Source: a virus
Length of the DNA stretch: 64,000 bases
Reading direction: 5' to 3' (one strand)
IMG/VR virus record: IMGVR_UViG_3300020154_000003
Location: 186,001-250,000 of that record
How positions within the stretch are numbered: the first letter of the stretch is position 1; every line of letters begins with the position of its first letter. A program made the position numbers and the translations under genes. Positions 47,374 to 55,869 of the stretch are shown here, piece by piece. The notes beneath the pieces were generated by a model. The model was given only the letters and a program-made list of their open reading frames with translations. It made no database searches and had not been told where the DNA came from.

Positions 47374-48373
47374 AATGTTTGTTAATAATTTTGAAACTAC
47401 CTCTGCTATGCTTCACTACAACACCTTCAAACGGTTTTCCGTTTATTTTATTGATGCCAATTGAATATTTTTCAACAAGTTCACGGGTGAGAATGACATT
47501 TTCTTCGATCATGTCAGCAATCGGTAAGCCAAGTTCTTTAGCCACATTTACAAAGTAGTATTTATGACCTTTTTCAGCATATTCACGTTCATCCACCAAA
47601 TATGTGGCAAACATGGCCCAACCTTTTGGAAGCTTTGAATGCGGATTATTCTCATTAGCCTGAATACCTTCACCATAGCTTTCGCCCCGGATGCATAAAG
47701 ATACATTATTCTCTTTGCAAAATGCAACAAGTTTGTTCTTTAAATCATATCTTTCAATATGAGCGGTGTAATTATTCGAGAATATTTCATGTAATTCTAA
47801 AGAACGGCCCAATACTGAAAATTTATCATCCGTCAATTGGTACAAGTATGACGATGACTGACCATCCACTTTTAATTGAATATCAACAAGTTCACCATAT
47901 GGTAATTTATTCACCATATTCTCGAAACGCTCTTCATCGGTTTTAGGAACACCATATGGCAGTCCACCCTTCGCATTAAGTTCTTGAGGTACTGGTGGTT
48001 CGTAATGGGTAACGCCCAACAAACCAGAAACATCGTCACCTATATTGAATTTAGGTAAGTGTTCTCTCACATTCTCAGGAAGAATATCAAAAGGCACAAT
48101 AATACCTTCAGACCACATGTTTCTTAGCTTAACGGCTTTGATGCGCTTTGGCGAATATTTTCTATAATCTTCAGTCCACGGTTCAACAGGCAACAACGAG
48201 TCAGGTCTAATGTAGACTACTGTATCGCCTTCTTTATATAAACCTAGTTGAGTGATGCATTGAAAACCTAGAATTTTTACTAACTCAAGTCTGTCTGCCT
48301 CAGGGTGTTTGGTAATCGAATCGATTTTTTCGATTGTAGCATCTTTATTTTTGCTACCTTCTTGTATTTGCAT
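47357..48373 (-). CDS. ATP-dependent RNA ligase (OB + nucleotidyltransferase)
   Basis: 338 aa. N-terminal OB-like domain (about 1-120, GDTVVYIRPDSLLPVEPW) followed by the ligase core: motif I QLKVDGQSS (Lys168 is the predicted AMP acceptor), motif III LCIRGESYGEG (about 227-237) and motif IV/V KPFEGVVVKH (about 315-325). Order N-OB-ligase is that of the DraRnl/Rnl5-type ligases that seal nicked RNA. It could repair or join tRNA; the window's interrupted tRNAs are an attractive but unproven substrate. Confidence 0.8.
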   Translation of the reverse strand: MQIQEGSKNKDATIEKIDSITKHPEADRLELVKILGFQCITQLGLYKEGDTVVYIRPDSLLPVEPWTEDYRKYSPKRIKAVKLRNMWSEGIIVPFDILPENVREHLPKFNIGDDVSGLLGVTHYEPPVPQELNAKGGLPYGVPKTDEERFENMVNKLPYGELVDIQLKVDGQSSSYLYQLTDDKFSVLGRSLELHEIFSNNYTAHIERYDLKNKLVAFCKENNVSLCIRGESYGEGIQANENNPHSKLPKGWAMFATYLVDEREYAEKGHKYYFVNVAKELGLPIADMIEENVILTRELVEKYSIGINKINGKPFEGVVVKHSRGSFKIINKHYDSKK

Positions 48374-48422
48374 TTCTTGAATAATTTAAACTATTCAGCA
48401 AATCTAAGAGTTTTAGTATAAA

Positions 48423-49274
48423 TTACAAATTATTATCTGCAAGACCGATTAAATACTTTTCCTGCTTCATTAATTCTTCCATTATTTTCTCATCGAATTG
48501 AGCAAGATACAGCGTCTTGGCTGCGATCAATTGTTCGACAGTCAAACCCTTGGCTCCACGAAAATCAGCCTTATAAAGGCTTGCATTTGTGAAATCAGCC
48601 CCCATCAGGTAAGTGTTACTAAGATTGGCCTCCATTAGAAATGCTCCCCGGAAACTTGTCTTAATTAAGAATGCGTTTGAAAAATCAGCCTTGATTAGAA
48701 AAGTATTCTCGAAATTGGCTGCATTGGCATAGGCTCCTTTTAAACTCGCTTGATTCATATTTGAATCAGCGAAATTTGTTTGGTTTAATCTGGTGGAATC
48801 CAGTACTGTCTCAATAAAGGATGACTTTATGAGAGTCCCGGAATTAATGTTTGAATTAGTTAAATTAATATGACTTAAATTAACGTTGGGTAAATAAATA
48901 TTAACAAGATCGATCTCGTAAATCTTATGACGATTTAATCTTTTGATATTACCGACAGTTCGAAATGCAGATTCTTCCGACTTCCAAGTTCTGAAGTCAT
49001 CGATCTCATCTCGATACATCCTTATCTCTTTTCGTTTTTCACCATTTTGATTTAACCAAAACAGCAGAATACCAATGATGGCAATATCGAAGATCATTCC
49101 ATGCGCTTCGACTAGGACTTGCTCGTAAAATTTTATAAAGTTTGCAGTGTAGAAGGGAAGACTGAGAAGGATAACAACAGTAACAACAAATATAAATACA
49201 ACGAACGTTGTAATTAACGGTTTTTCAATGATACGACTAATTTTTTTTAGTAGTTTTTTTGCCTTTACCCTCAT
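48423..49274 (-). CDS. Membrane-anchored pentapeptide-repeat protein
   Basis: 283 aa. Two transmembrane helices (about 19-42 and 60-77), a charged linker, then about 25 pentapeptide repeats (A[DN]LxX type: ANFENTFLIKADFSNAFLIK...) at about 125-250 and a short helical tail. Pentapeptide solenoids can mimic DNA or act as scaffolds; the membrane anchor argues against a simple gyrase-inhibitor role. Followed by an isolated downstream cluster. Confidence 0.8.
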   Translation of the reverse strand: MRVKAKKLLKKISRIIEKPLITTFVVFIFVVTVVILLSLPFYTANFIKFYEQVLVEAHGMIFDIAIIGILLFWLNQNGEKRKEIRMYRDEIDDFRTWKSEESAFRTVGNIKRLNRHKIYEIDLVNIYLPNVNLSHINLTNSNINSGTLIKSSFIETVLDSTRLNQTNFADSNMNQASLKGAYANAANFENTFLIKADFSNAFLIKTSFRGAFLMEANLSNTYLMGADFTNASLYKADFRGAKGLTVEQLIAAKTLYLAQFDEKIMEELMKQEKYLIGLADNNL

Positions 49275-49289
49275 ACATATTAAATACCG

Positions 49290-49550
49290 TCAGGCAAATA
49301 AACTTTTAACTACTACTTTGTAGTTTAGCCCAAGCAGTGCTCTTTCCTGTATTTGAGGATCAATAAAATTGAAAAATATTTCTTTGTAGAATAGTCCGTA
49401 AAGCCAAGTCAGATGGATGGTGATAAGAACATCATATTCACTATCAGGATCATCCCATTTGTCTTCAACAATTACTTTTTTTACGTGTGGACTTATACCG
49501 TAGACGAAATTTTGAACATCATCCTTTGTTGCCAGCTTTGAAAAATACAT
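49290..49550 (-). CDS. Hypothetical protein
   Basis: 86 aa. DSEYDVLITIHLTWLYGLFY and VKKVIVEDKWDD; alpha/beta. Function unknown. Confidence 0.55.
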   Translation of the reverse strand: MYFSKLATKDDVQNFVYGISPHVKKVIVEDKWDDPDSEYDVLITIHLTWLYGLFYKEIFFNFIDPQIQERALLGLNYKVVVKSLFA

Positions 49551-49577
49551 TAATAACCAGAGGGTATTAAGATAAAA

Positions 49578-50138
49578 TTATTCCGATTCAAGGGTTTTTG
49601 TTTTCCAAACTATTTTGGTACAATATTTACTTCTGATATTATCTATCATAAGTCTTAATTGACTTGGGCCTTGTGGGATTGATTGAGCATTCTTAAATTT
49701 TTTCTTAAATTTTCTTTCCCTAAGTTCGTCATGAATATATGAATACCCACCTAAGATCAATACAATACACACTAAAGCACCAACTATAGTAAGTATTCCA
49801 CACACTAGTGATATTAAAATTAACCATCCACCTAAGTTCCAACCATGTATCACTTCGGCACTCCATATTTCCTCCATGATGCTACCACCAAATCCGGCAG
49901 TTAAAATCAGCCCAATATAGATAAGTAAGCTGATTACAATTTTGGCGTAAAGGGGCCGCTTTGATCTTCCATCGGTAAGATAATTATTTTGAATTTCAGA
50001 AGGAATTACCAACGGAAATAATAATATTGCTGCTAACAATTGCCAGAAGAATGGACAGAAATTGTCAGGCAATTCGCCATAAATGAATTTGTGGTATCTG
50101 GCGAACCAGTTGGTATCATTAAGTTCAATATTTTTCAT
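49578..50138 (-). CDS. Family D membrane protein (NWFARYH..CPFFW)
   Basis: 186 aa. NWFARYHKFIYGELPDNFCP then FFWQLLAAILLFPLVI parallels the start of the 297-aa protein at 38.6 kb, followed by two more hydrophobic regions (about 68-90 and 105-135) and a basic cytoplasmic tail. Function unknown. Confidence 0.65.
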   Translation of the reverse strand: MKNIELNDTNWFARYHKFIYGELPDNFCPFFWQLLAAILLFPLVIPSEIQNNYLTDGRSKRPLYAKIVISLLIYIGLILTAGFGGSIMEEIWSAEVIHGWNLGGWLILISLVCGILTIVGALVCIVLILGGYSYIHDELRERKFKKKFKNAQSIPQGPSQLRLMIDNIRSKYCTKIVWKTKTLESE

Positions 50139-50139
50139 A

Positions 50140-50913
50140 CTATTTAATAAGTGGTGTTATGACTTGTTTAACAAATATATCCATATCATCGTAATTCGCC
50201 AAATTAATTGTATCTCTTGTTGTGTGACAATTATACAAAATACTGAAATCCAGTTTACCCTTGGCATCCAGTGGCAGAGGGTTAAGTACCAGAGAATCAA
50301 TACCATTCCTTCTTAAAATTACTCCATCATGGAACGGTACTCTGGTGGTGTAAGTATTTGGAAATATGGACATAATTTTTTTATAAAGATTGCTGTCCGG
50401 GTAAGGTTCTGTAAAGAAATTCAATCCACCTACGGCAGTCAATTCAAGATTCACCACATACTCAATCTCACCAAAATGGCCTTCCTTGATCTTATCCGAA
50501 ACTCTTTGGGAACCCACACCCCCAAACTCTTCGCCATCGGTGATAGCCACATTCAGTTCAGGGTTCAAAATTTTGGCAGCAATGGCATTGATCACGGACG
50601 CACTGTTATCATTACAATTATCAACTTTGTGATTGGCCACATCATGGTGAGCCATTACCATTTTATTGCCAGTACCATGCAAATAAATGTTAAACAGATG
50701 AGTTGTGGTTTTTTCAGGTGAGACAGGGTATCGATTTGGCATTTCCCAAACATCTAATTCGTAGTCCAAATGTAGATCAGCCAAAAGATGACGAAGAAAT
50801 ACGATTCGTGGTGTTGTCTCAGTCGCATCCCCGTTGTCGAAGAAAGTTCCCTTATTTCTAACCGCACAAAACGCAGGTAGTATTTCGCTGAATGGAATTA
50901 TGTGGTTATTCAT
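50140..50913 (-). CDS. M28-like zinc aminopeptidase
   Basis: 257 aa. VMAHHDVAN (H90, D92-type metal ligand), CNDNSASV (bridging Asp about 102), AITDGEEFGGVGS (Glu pair about 128-129), VVNLELTAVGG and YNCHTTRDTINLAN (His about 235) reproduce the di-zinc site order of family M28. It would cleave N-terminal residues or modified peptides. No signal peptide seen, so cytoplasmic. Uncommon in phages. Confidence 0.7.
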   Translation of the reverse strand: MNNHIIPFSEILPAFCAVRNKGTFFDNGDATETTPRIVFLRHLLADLHLDYELDVWEMPNRYPVSPEKTTTHLFNIYLHGTGNKMVMAHHDVANHKVDNCNDNSASVINAIAAKILNPELNVAITDGEEFGGVGSQRVSDKIKEGHFGEIEYVVNLELTAVGGLNFFTEPYPDSNLYKKIMSIFPNTYTTRVPFHDGVILRRNGIDSLVLNPLPLDAKGKLDFSILYNCHTTRDTINLANYDDMDIFVKQVITPLIK

Positions 50914-51271
50914 AATGGATTATTATTTTCTCTGATAAATATTTTACGTTACCGTCATCGTTCAGTTCAACAAAGCATTTCTTATCGTACTTCAATTGTT
51001 CTGGCTTAATTTCTTCATAGTAGGTGTGATGATCAACTGGATACCCACCACTCTTAACAACTCTACGACCAATTTCCACATACCCAATCTGCTCGTGGTT
51101 GGCAACTACTCGTTTTATAGTATCGGGTCGGGCCTCACCATAGTCACCATTGTAATAGATGACCTCTTTGCGGGCCGTGTCGTATGCCAGCCCTTCCCTC
51201 CAATTCGAATCATCCGAGATAAGGTAAATCCTATCTTTGGATTCGATTATCGATACTTCAAGTTTTTTCAT
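50906..51271 (-). CDS. Hypothetical beta-rich protein
   Basis: 121 aa. LEVSIIESKDRIYLISDDSN, EVIYYNGDYGEARP and KYLSEKIIIHYE. Loosely resembles small Bacteroidetes-phage proteins with ISDD..W..G strands. ATGA overlaps. Function unknown. Confidence 0.6.
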   Translation of the reverse strand: MKKLEVSIIESKDRIYLISDDSNWREGLAYDTARKEVIYYNGDYGEARPDTIKRVVANHEQIGYVEIGRRVVKSGGYPVDHHTYYEEIKPEQLKYDKKCFVELNDDGNVKYLSEKIIIHYE

Positions 51272-51723
51272 GGGAAAGTGTATGCTGCTCTTACCCCTAC
51301 CGAATTAATGGCTACTGCCATTGCACCCGATATGGAAGATGGTTTACGTGTCAAATTATTGATGATAAATGTGTCGTGTTTAAATGGATTGTAAGTTACG
51401 TTTGCAGGAAGTAAACATTTTTCGCTTTCTTCTCCACCCTTCGCAGTAACACCCATAGCACCATGCAAACAAATTTTACCTTTCATATAGGCATGGACGT
51501 TTCGCTGCTTGGTCATTCGTGCTCTATTCTGTCCAGCTTTATTAACAAAGAATTTCACGTTGCGTAACATGAGGCAAGTTGCATGTGCAACAACCACACG
51601 ATTCTGACGTATGGAGTAAATCCTGCCCTTCCGAGTAAGACAACGATATACCTCAACCTCTGATTTGAAGTCGATTGTCCTTCCCTTAAATTGAGTTATC
51701 TCATTTCCAAGTCCTTGTATCAT
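51268..51723 (-). CDS. Conserved-looking phage protein (YR.L.....VHAYMKG)
   Basis: 151 aa. EVYRCLTRKGRIYSIRQNRV, VKFFVNKAGQNRARMTKQRN then VHAYMKGKI match a recurrent phage protein type (V.VYRNL....SV...G.V......F.V..AGR.R....KRKNVHA...G). Function unknown. Confidence 0.7.
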   Translation of the reverse strand: MIQGLGNEITQFKGRTIDFKSEVEVYRCLTRKGRIYSIRQNRVVVAHATCLMLRNVKFFVNKAGQNRARMTKQRNVHAYMKGKICLHGAMGVTAKGGEESEKCLLPANVTYNPFKHDTFIINNLTRKPSSISGAMAVAINSVGVRAAYTFP

Positions 51724-52034
51724 AATTCATTTTGCGGATATAGCAGAGTCTGCAATTCTTTGAGATATTGATCTCTTTCATTATCCTCACTACTTCGAAC
51801 AACTCTCAAATCTCGTATTTTTATTGCAATTAAATCACCTTTCTTCCCTAGAGGTATTTTATTACCACGCTCATCTTTCAAGAGACGATCAACTTCGTCT
51901 GCAAGTCTTTCACACACCGCAACGTATCCATCACTGTCTGAATGGGTGACAGAGTGTAAACGATATGTCTCACTAGGAATACGATGACGATTATACGCCT
52001 GATCTAGTATCGATTTTGGGACTACTTTCATCAT
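51720..52034 (-). CDS. Hypothetical protein
   Basis: 104 aa; LADEVDRLLKDERGNKIPLG and DLIAIKIRDLRVVRSS. Charged, mixed structure. Function unknown. Confidence 0.55.
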   Translation of the reverse strand: MMKVVPKSILDQAYNRHRIPSETYRLHSVTHSDSDGYVAVCERLADEVDRLLKDERGNKIPLGKKGDLIAIKIRDLRVVRSSEDNERDQYLKELQTLLYPQNEL

Positions 52035-52035
52035 A

Positions 52036-52461
52036 TCATTTCGTATTTAATAACCAACAGATTCCATTATATGCCAAAATAATGATACCTAGTACCAACA
52101 CAATATAACTGACAAGGGCAACTATCATTTTACAGAAAACAATGATAGCTTCAATATTGGTTTTAAACTCCTTCCTGAGGCTGAAGCAAAGTCGGTCGCC
52201 TTCAGAATGAGATACAAAGGTACTGGCACTCACTTCAAGGTCTCTCCTACCACGGTCATCGAAATCAATGACCATAATAAATTTATCGGATGCAGTATAT
52301 TTTCCAATTTCAACCGAAGTAATTTTTTTGAAAATCTTACCACAACAACGCTCGTCCAATGAATCATTCCCAATCATATCATAACCCCAAAACAATCCCT
52401 GAAAGAATAAAAATCCCAAGAGGAAGATGGTTATACCACGCAAAATTTTTCGAGTTTTCAT
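52036..52461 (-). CDS. Two-pass membrane protein with periplasmic domain
   Basis: 141 aa. N-terminal helix (about 8-26), a beta-rich middle domain (CGKIFKKITSVEIGKYTASD ... EVSASTFVSHSEGDRLCF) and a second helix (about 108-133). Topology suggests a domain between membrane segments. Function unknown. Confidence 0.6.
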   Translation of the reverse strand: MKTRKILRGITIFLLGFLFFQGLFWGYDMIGNDSLDERCCGKIFKKITSVEIGKYTASDKFIMVIDFDDRGRRDLEVSASTFVSHSEGDRLCFSLRKEFKTNIEAIIVFCKMIVALVSYIVLVLGIIILAYNGICWLLNTK

Positions 52462-52463
52462 AC

Positions 52464-53021
52464 TTAGCGATATTGAAGGTTTCTAATATTAAAATCAATT
52501 ACAGGGTTTCCAGTTTCATCCAATGCCAGTCGGTATCTTGATCGAACCATTTCGCACATATTTACCTCAGGCATTTTCATTATAACTCTAAGAGATGCCT
52601 GAACGAATGAATCTCTAATTGCCTCAGCAAAAAACTTGTTGGAAATATTTATTTCCTCATCTGTCGCTTGCACGGCAAAGTTCAAAGCTTCCTCATATTC
52701 AGATATGATCATACCCGTGTTGAAGCCTCTCAGCCCATATCTGTTCACAAATCGATCTGCATTACACCAAACATAAACAGCATTTGGTTTCTCTCTTAAC
52801 AAATATACAAAGGTTGAATCTATGACCATTCTCTTATGGCCTATGAGACCTTTTTCAGTACCATGACCCAACATAACGATAAAATCATGCTCCTTTATAG
52901 ACTGCTTTAAATGCGATTTAGAGCATGGTTCATTTATGACGGTAGCACCATTCAAATCCTTGTATATTTCACGTAGGAAATCAGTCGTATGATCCTTTGG
53001 ATGTATTACCAATATTTTCAT
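52464..53021 (-). CDS. Caspase-like-fold protein (H/C dyad)
   Basis: 185 aa. KILVIHPKDHTTDFLREIYK, KEHDFIVMLGHGTEKGLIG (His53-Gly) and AVYVWCNADRF (Cys86) give the strand-HG ... strand-C order of caspase/CHAT folds; NRYGLRGFNTGMIISEYEEA follows. Proteins of this layout occur in Bacteroidetes and their phages. Protease activity is inference; no experimental role known to me. ATGA overlap upstream. Confidence 0.6.
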   Translation of the reverse strand: MKILVIHPKDHTTDFLREIYKDLNGATVINEPCSKSHLKQSIKEHDFIVMLGHGTEKGLIGHKRMVIDSTFVYLLREKPNAVYVWCNADRFVNRYGLRGFNTGMIISEYEEALNFAVQATDEEINISNKFFAEAIRDSFVQASLRVIMKMPEVNMCEMVRSRYRLALDETGNPVIDFNIRNLQYR

Positions 53022-53395
53022 CTCATTACTGCTTGCAGCTTTGAAACGTGATCATTTTCAACCAACCACCGCTTGGCCTCATCCAGAATGAATTGAAAAT
53101 CGTCAGGTCTGCCAACTTCTCCAAGGCTTTCCTTCATTTCAGGGGATAGGGTTGCAAGCAACTTCTCCCGCACTTGCATGACATTATAAGCGGGGGTGAT
53201 TACCTCCCCATCTTCCAGTACTGCTGCTACCCAATGGCCATAAGGCTCTGGATAGATGACCAGTAGCGGCTTTTTGTCAAGTTTTATGTGTTGAAAATAG
53301 TCGGTTGGGAGGTTCCTGAAGTCATAATGACTGTACGGGACATCAAGGATGTCGCATATTTTGAGCACAATATCAGTAATTTCAGGACTCTTCAT
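53018..53395 (-). CDS. Hypothetical protein
   Basis: 125 aa from MKSPEITDIV; an in-frame TTG two codons earlier is part of the TATATTTG promoter box. KKPLLVIYPEPYGHWVAAVL and a helical C-terminus. Heads a transcript that includes the caspase-like gene. Probably leaderless. Function unknown. Confidence 0.6.
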   Translation of the reverse strand: MKSPEITDIVLKICDILDVPYSHYDFRNLPTDYFQHIKLDKKPLLVIYPEPYGHWVAAVLEDGEVITPAYNVMQVREKLLATLSPEMKESLGEVGRPDDFQFILDEAKRWLVENDHVSKLQAVMR

Positions 53396-53398
53396 GCT

Positions 53399-53406
53399 CA
53401 AATATA
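53399..53406 (-). promoter_or_regulatory. TATATTTG box 3 bases before ATG
   Basis: Part of AACGTATATTTG; only AGC separates it from the ATG, so the start of transcription should fall at or inside the start codon (leaderless mRNA). Confidence 0.5.
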
Positions 53407-53432
53407 CGTTAAAAGTCTGAAAATGTTATGTT

Positions 53433-53855
53433 TTACGAATCGATAGTCAAATCCACTACGGATTCAAGAATGATTTCGTGCTCATTTTCCTTATACCTTT
53501 CCTTAATTAAGCGACTGCGAACGTTGTTGAAACTGGCATCTTTCGGGGCATAAATGAAGGCGTACTCAGAACCACGATCCGGGGTTCCTTGGGCATATTT
53601 AATATAATCGTATTTGAGTAACCTCGCTTTAATATCTTCTTCTTTCAGGAAGGAATTGATATTACTATTATATTCAACTGAGGCAGGGTCGGAATCTAAA
53701 AAAACAACCTCCCTTACGCCAAATATTGTTAATTTTCCAAAGTCTTCTTTACTATGTGGATTTAATGGCAGACATGCAATTGTATCGCCAACAAATCCAA
53801 CAAATTCATAAATATTCCATTCGGTAGTGTTGCCGTGAAAACGTAATCGTCTCAT
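53433..53855 (-). CDS. Hypothetical protein
   Basis: 140 aa. Beta-rich N-terminal half (NIYEFVGFVGDTIACLPLNP) and helical basic C-terminal half; a CTTAATTAAG site lies in its coding sequence. Function unknown. Confidence 0.6.
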   Translation of the reverse strand: MRRLRFHGNTTEWNIYEFVGFVGDTIACLPLNPHSKEDFGKLTIFGVREVVFLDSDPASVEYNSNINSFLKEEDIKARLLKYDYIKYAQGTPDRGSEYAFIYAPKDASFNNVRSRLIKERYKENEHEIILESVVDLTIDS

Positions 53856-54298
53856 AAATCTTCAATTTCGCGTAGGTATTTTTGGCGTTCTTCGTGCCAT
53901 TTCTTAAACTCTTTTTTTATCATCAAATACAATAGCGATGCTAAGTAATCGTCAAAAGCTTCTAATGTGTTACCTGCTTTATCGAAAGAAACGCCCAAAC
54001 GTTTTGACTTCCAAAGATGCATCACGAAGACTCGGATTTCTTTCTTTTTATTTGGGACACTATCACTTATTTGTCTTTCGAATTTACAAACGTAATACGT
54101 TGTCCTCTTTTCTAAGTCGATACCGTCTTCAACAACAACACCACCATTAACAAGTGCGGAGCCTATTTTAGTATCTATCCGAATTTCACCTTTCCTAAAG
54201 ACTTGGAGATAGTAAATATCATTACGGTTAATAAGACGAGCACCTGATATTACTCGTAATAATACTTCTTTAACCGTATAGGTATCTACTTTTCCCAT
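53852..54298 (-). CDS. Hypothetical protein
   Basis: 148 aa. NRNDIYYLQVFRKGEIRIDT, KEIRVFVMHLWKSK, then helical acidic-basic tail (LYLMIKKEFKKWHEERQKYL). Function unknown. Confidence 0.6.
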   Translation of the reverse strand: MGKVDTYTVKEVLLRVISGARLINRNDIYYLQVFRKGEIRIDTKIGSALVNGGVVVEDGIDLEKRTTYYVCKFERQISDSVPNKKKEIRVFVMHLWKSKRLGVSFDKAGNTLEAFDDYLASLLYLMIKKEFKKWHEERQKYLREIEDL

Positions 54299-54534
54299 TC
54301 GTTAGGGAAATTATCAGCATCAATAATTGGTTTGTTGAATGCCTCGCTAATAAGTTTATGTGTTGACATAACATCCTCCAAAGAATCAAACTCGTAAAAA
54401 TTTTCTTTGGTAGAATAACCATCCAGCACACCATTGGTATAGTAGCATTCAGTGACGTAAAATGTTCTTGAGTCGTGTTCCTTGTGAAATTTCGTGAACA
54501 CTCTATAATTCCAATGGGTCTTAGGAAAACTCAT
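54286..54534 (-). CDS. Conserved-looking phage protein (HWNYRV...CYYTNG)
   Basis: 82 aa. HWNYRVFTKFHKE, FYVTECYYTNGVLDGYST and LISEAFNKPIIDADNF match small phage proteins with HWNYR...E.YYD..G. Function unknown. Confidence 0.65.
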   Translation of the reverse strand: MSFPKTHWNYRVFTKFHKEHDSRTFYVTECYYTNGVLDGYSTKENFYEFDSLEDVMSTHKLISEAFNKPIIDADNFPNEWEK

Positions 54535-54710
54535 ACTGCTTTAGGTTTTATTTCGTATCCAGCCTTATCCAATTCTTCAAAAATATCAGCAACCATTTGC
54601 TGTGCTTCCTCAGGAGTTAACACTGAATGCATTGAAGTTTTTTCTTTATTCCATCTCATCACCCAAATGGCTTCGAGTAATGCTTCTTCTACCTCGTCTG
54701 GTTTATTCAT
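54531..54710 (-). CDS. Hypothetical helical protein, 59 aa
   Basis: MNKPDEVEEALLEAIWVMRW, then VLTPEEAQQMVADIFEELDK. ATGA overlaps with both neighbours support translation. Function unknown. Confidence 0.6.
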   Translation of the reverse strand: MNKPDEVEEALLEAIWVMRWNKEKTSMHSVLTPEEAQQMVADIFEELDKAGYEIKPKAV

Positions 54711-55507
54711 GATTTTAAAGCCTCTTTTTGTAACCTTTGTGATAATGCAGCATAGAATGTTTTAGGATTAATCTCGCTGAGTCCACCCATTTGTGCATCG
54801 TTAATTTCAACTACAACCCAACCACCGGAAACTTTTTCTGCAATATCGATCACATAAAAGTTAGAATATTTGCGAACCAAACTGCTCATCTTAGCTGCAA
54901 ATTGGTAACCTTCCAAACCTATTTCCCGTTCAGTCTCTTTAGCCATAGTCCAATAATAACCATAGGCAAGTAGTTTACCTTTATAGAAATAAAATCTATA
55001 TTCGTTTGTGAATGGCAATCCATTGTTCCCGATCTCATAAGTTACCAATGGCTCATACTTCCTAAACACTACACCTTGCGGAGCAATGAGTGAATCCTCA
55101 TTAAGTGCAAGCATGATCTCAATAGCACGTTGCTTGTTTTCAGCAAACATCAATCTATTCCACTCATGCTTCCGGGAATTAGTGCGACCCTTAACTACGA
55201 ATTGTGTCCCATCATCTGGCAAGTCTTGTGCCCTGAACCAAGTTTTGAAAGTATACTCAGACAAGGCTTCGTACCAATCAAAATTAGCAATCCAGTTGTA
55301 CTGACTGAAACTATTAACCAACTTAGAATCGTTATTGAGCAAATCAATTTCCAGTTCCTTATAAAATGGAAGTGTTGAGTATCTACCAAACACCAGAGAC
55401 TTCGCAGGAACTTCACTCCGATATTCATATACATCAAAGTATCGCTTTGCAATTTCGAATTCTTCTTCGGTGTTATAATCCTTGCGGAAAAGTAGTACTG
55501 GCTTCAT
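54707..55507 (-). CDS. ATP-grasp protein (R2K-clade-like)
   Basis: 266 aa. TQFVVKGRTNSRKHEWNRLM (ATP-binding Lys region, about 101-120), GVVFRKYEPL, FTNEYRFYFYKGKLLAYGYY and VVEINDAQMGGLSEI (metal/phosphate site, about 233-247) follow the ATP-grasp order, closest to the R2K clade seen in phages and polymorphic conflict systems. Likely ligates a carboxylate to an amine; substrate unknown. Confidence 0.75.
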   Translation of the reverse strand: MKPVLLFRKDYNTEEEFEIAKRYFDVYEYRSEVPAKSLVFGRYSTLPFYKELEIDLLNNDSKLVNSFSQYNWIANFDWYEALSEYTFKTWFRAQDLPDDGTQFVVKGRTNSRKHEWNRLMFAENKQRAIEIMLALNEDSLIAPQGVVFRKYEPLVTYEIGNNGLPFTNEYRFYFYKGKLLAYGYYWTMAKETEREIGLEGYQFAAKMSSLVRKYSNFYVIDIAEKVSGGWVVVEINDAQMGGLSEINPKTFYAALSQRLQKEALKS

Positions 55508-55869
55508 TCACTTAAAAATTTTTGTATTTTATCATCATATCTTCGTTCTTCCTCGAACGCAACAATTTCATCAAAACTCATGAAGCTGTAAAGAATCTTT
55601 AATTGCTTTACCTTATTGTAAAGACCAATTTCAGTTTCATCTATATCAACAACCAATTGATTTTGACCCAATAACAAATAGACAATTTCCTCACCCTTTC
55701 TCACGGTGAAAGCAACGTACTCTAATTTAGGATGCTTTCCACCGCCCCACAAATAATCATCCTTTTGTGCAAATTGTGTTAGATTCTTATTGACGTACCA
55801 CTCGTACCCTTCTTCATTAACGAAGTATGGCTTCTCACCATTTTCCCAAGGGTAGAAAAGAAGATTCAT
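55504..55869 (-). CDS. Hypothetical protein
   Basis: 121 aa. Aromatic N-terminus (FYPWENGEKPYFVNEEGYEW), IVYLLLGQNQLVVDI and a helical charged end. ATGA-coupled to the ATP-grasp gene, so functionally linked by context. Function unknown. Confidence 0.6.
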   Translation of the reverse strand: MNLLFYPWENGEKPYFVNEEGYEWYVNKNLTQFAQKDDYLWGGGKHPKLEYVAFTVRKGEEIVYLLLGQNQLVVDIDETEIGLYNKVKQLKILYSFMSFDEIVAFEEERRYDDKIQKFLSE

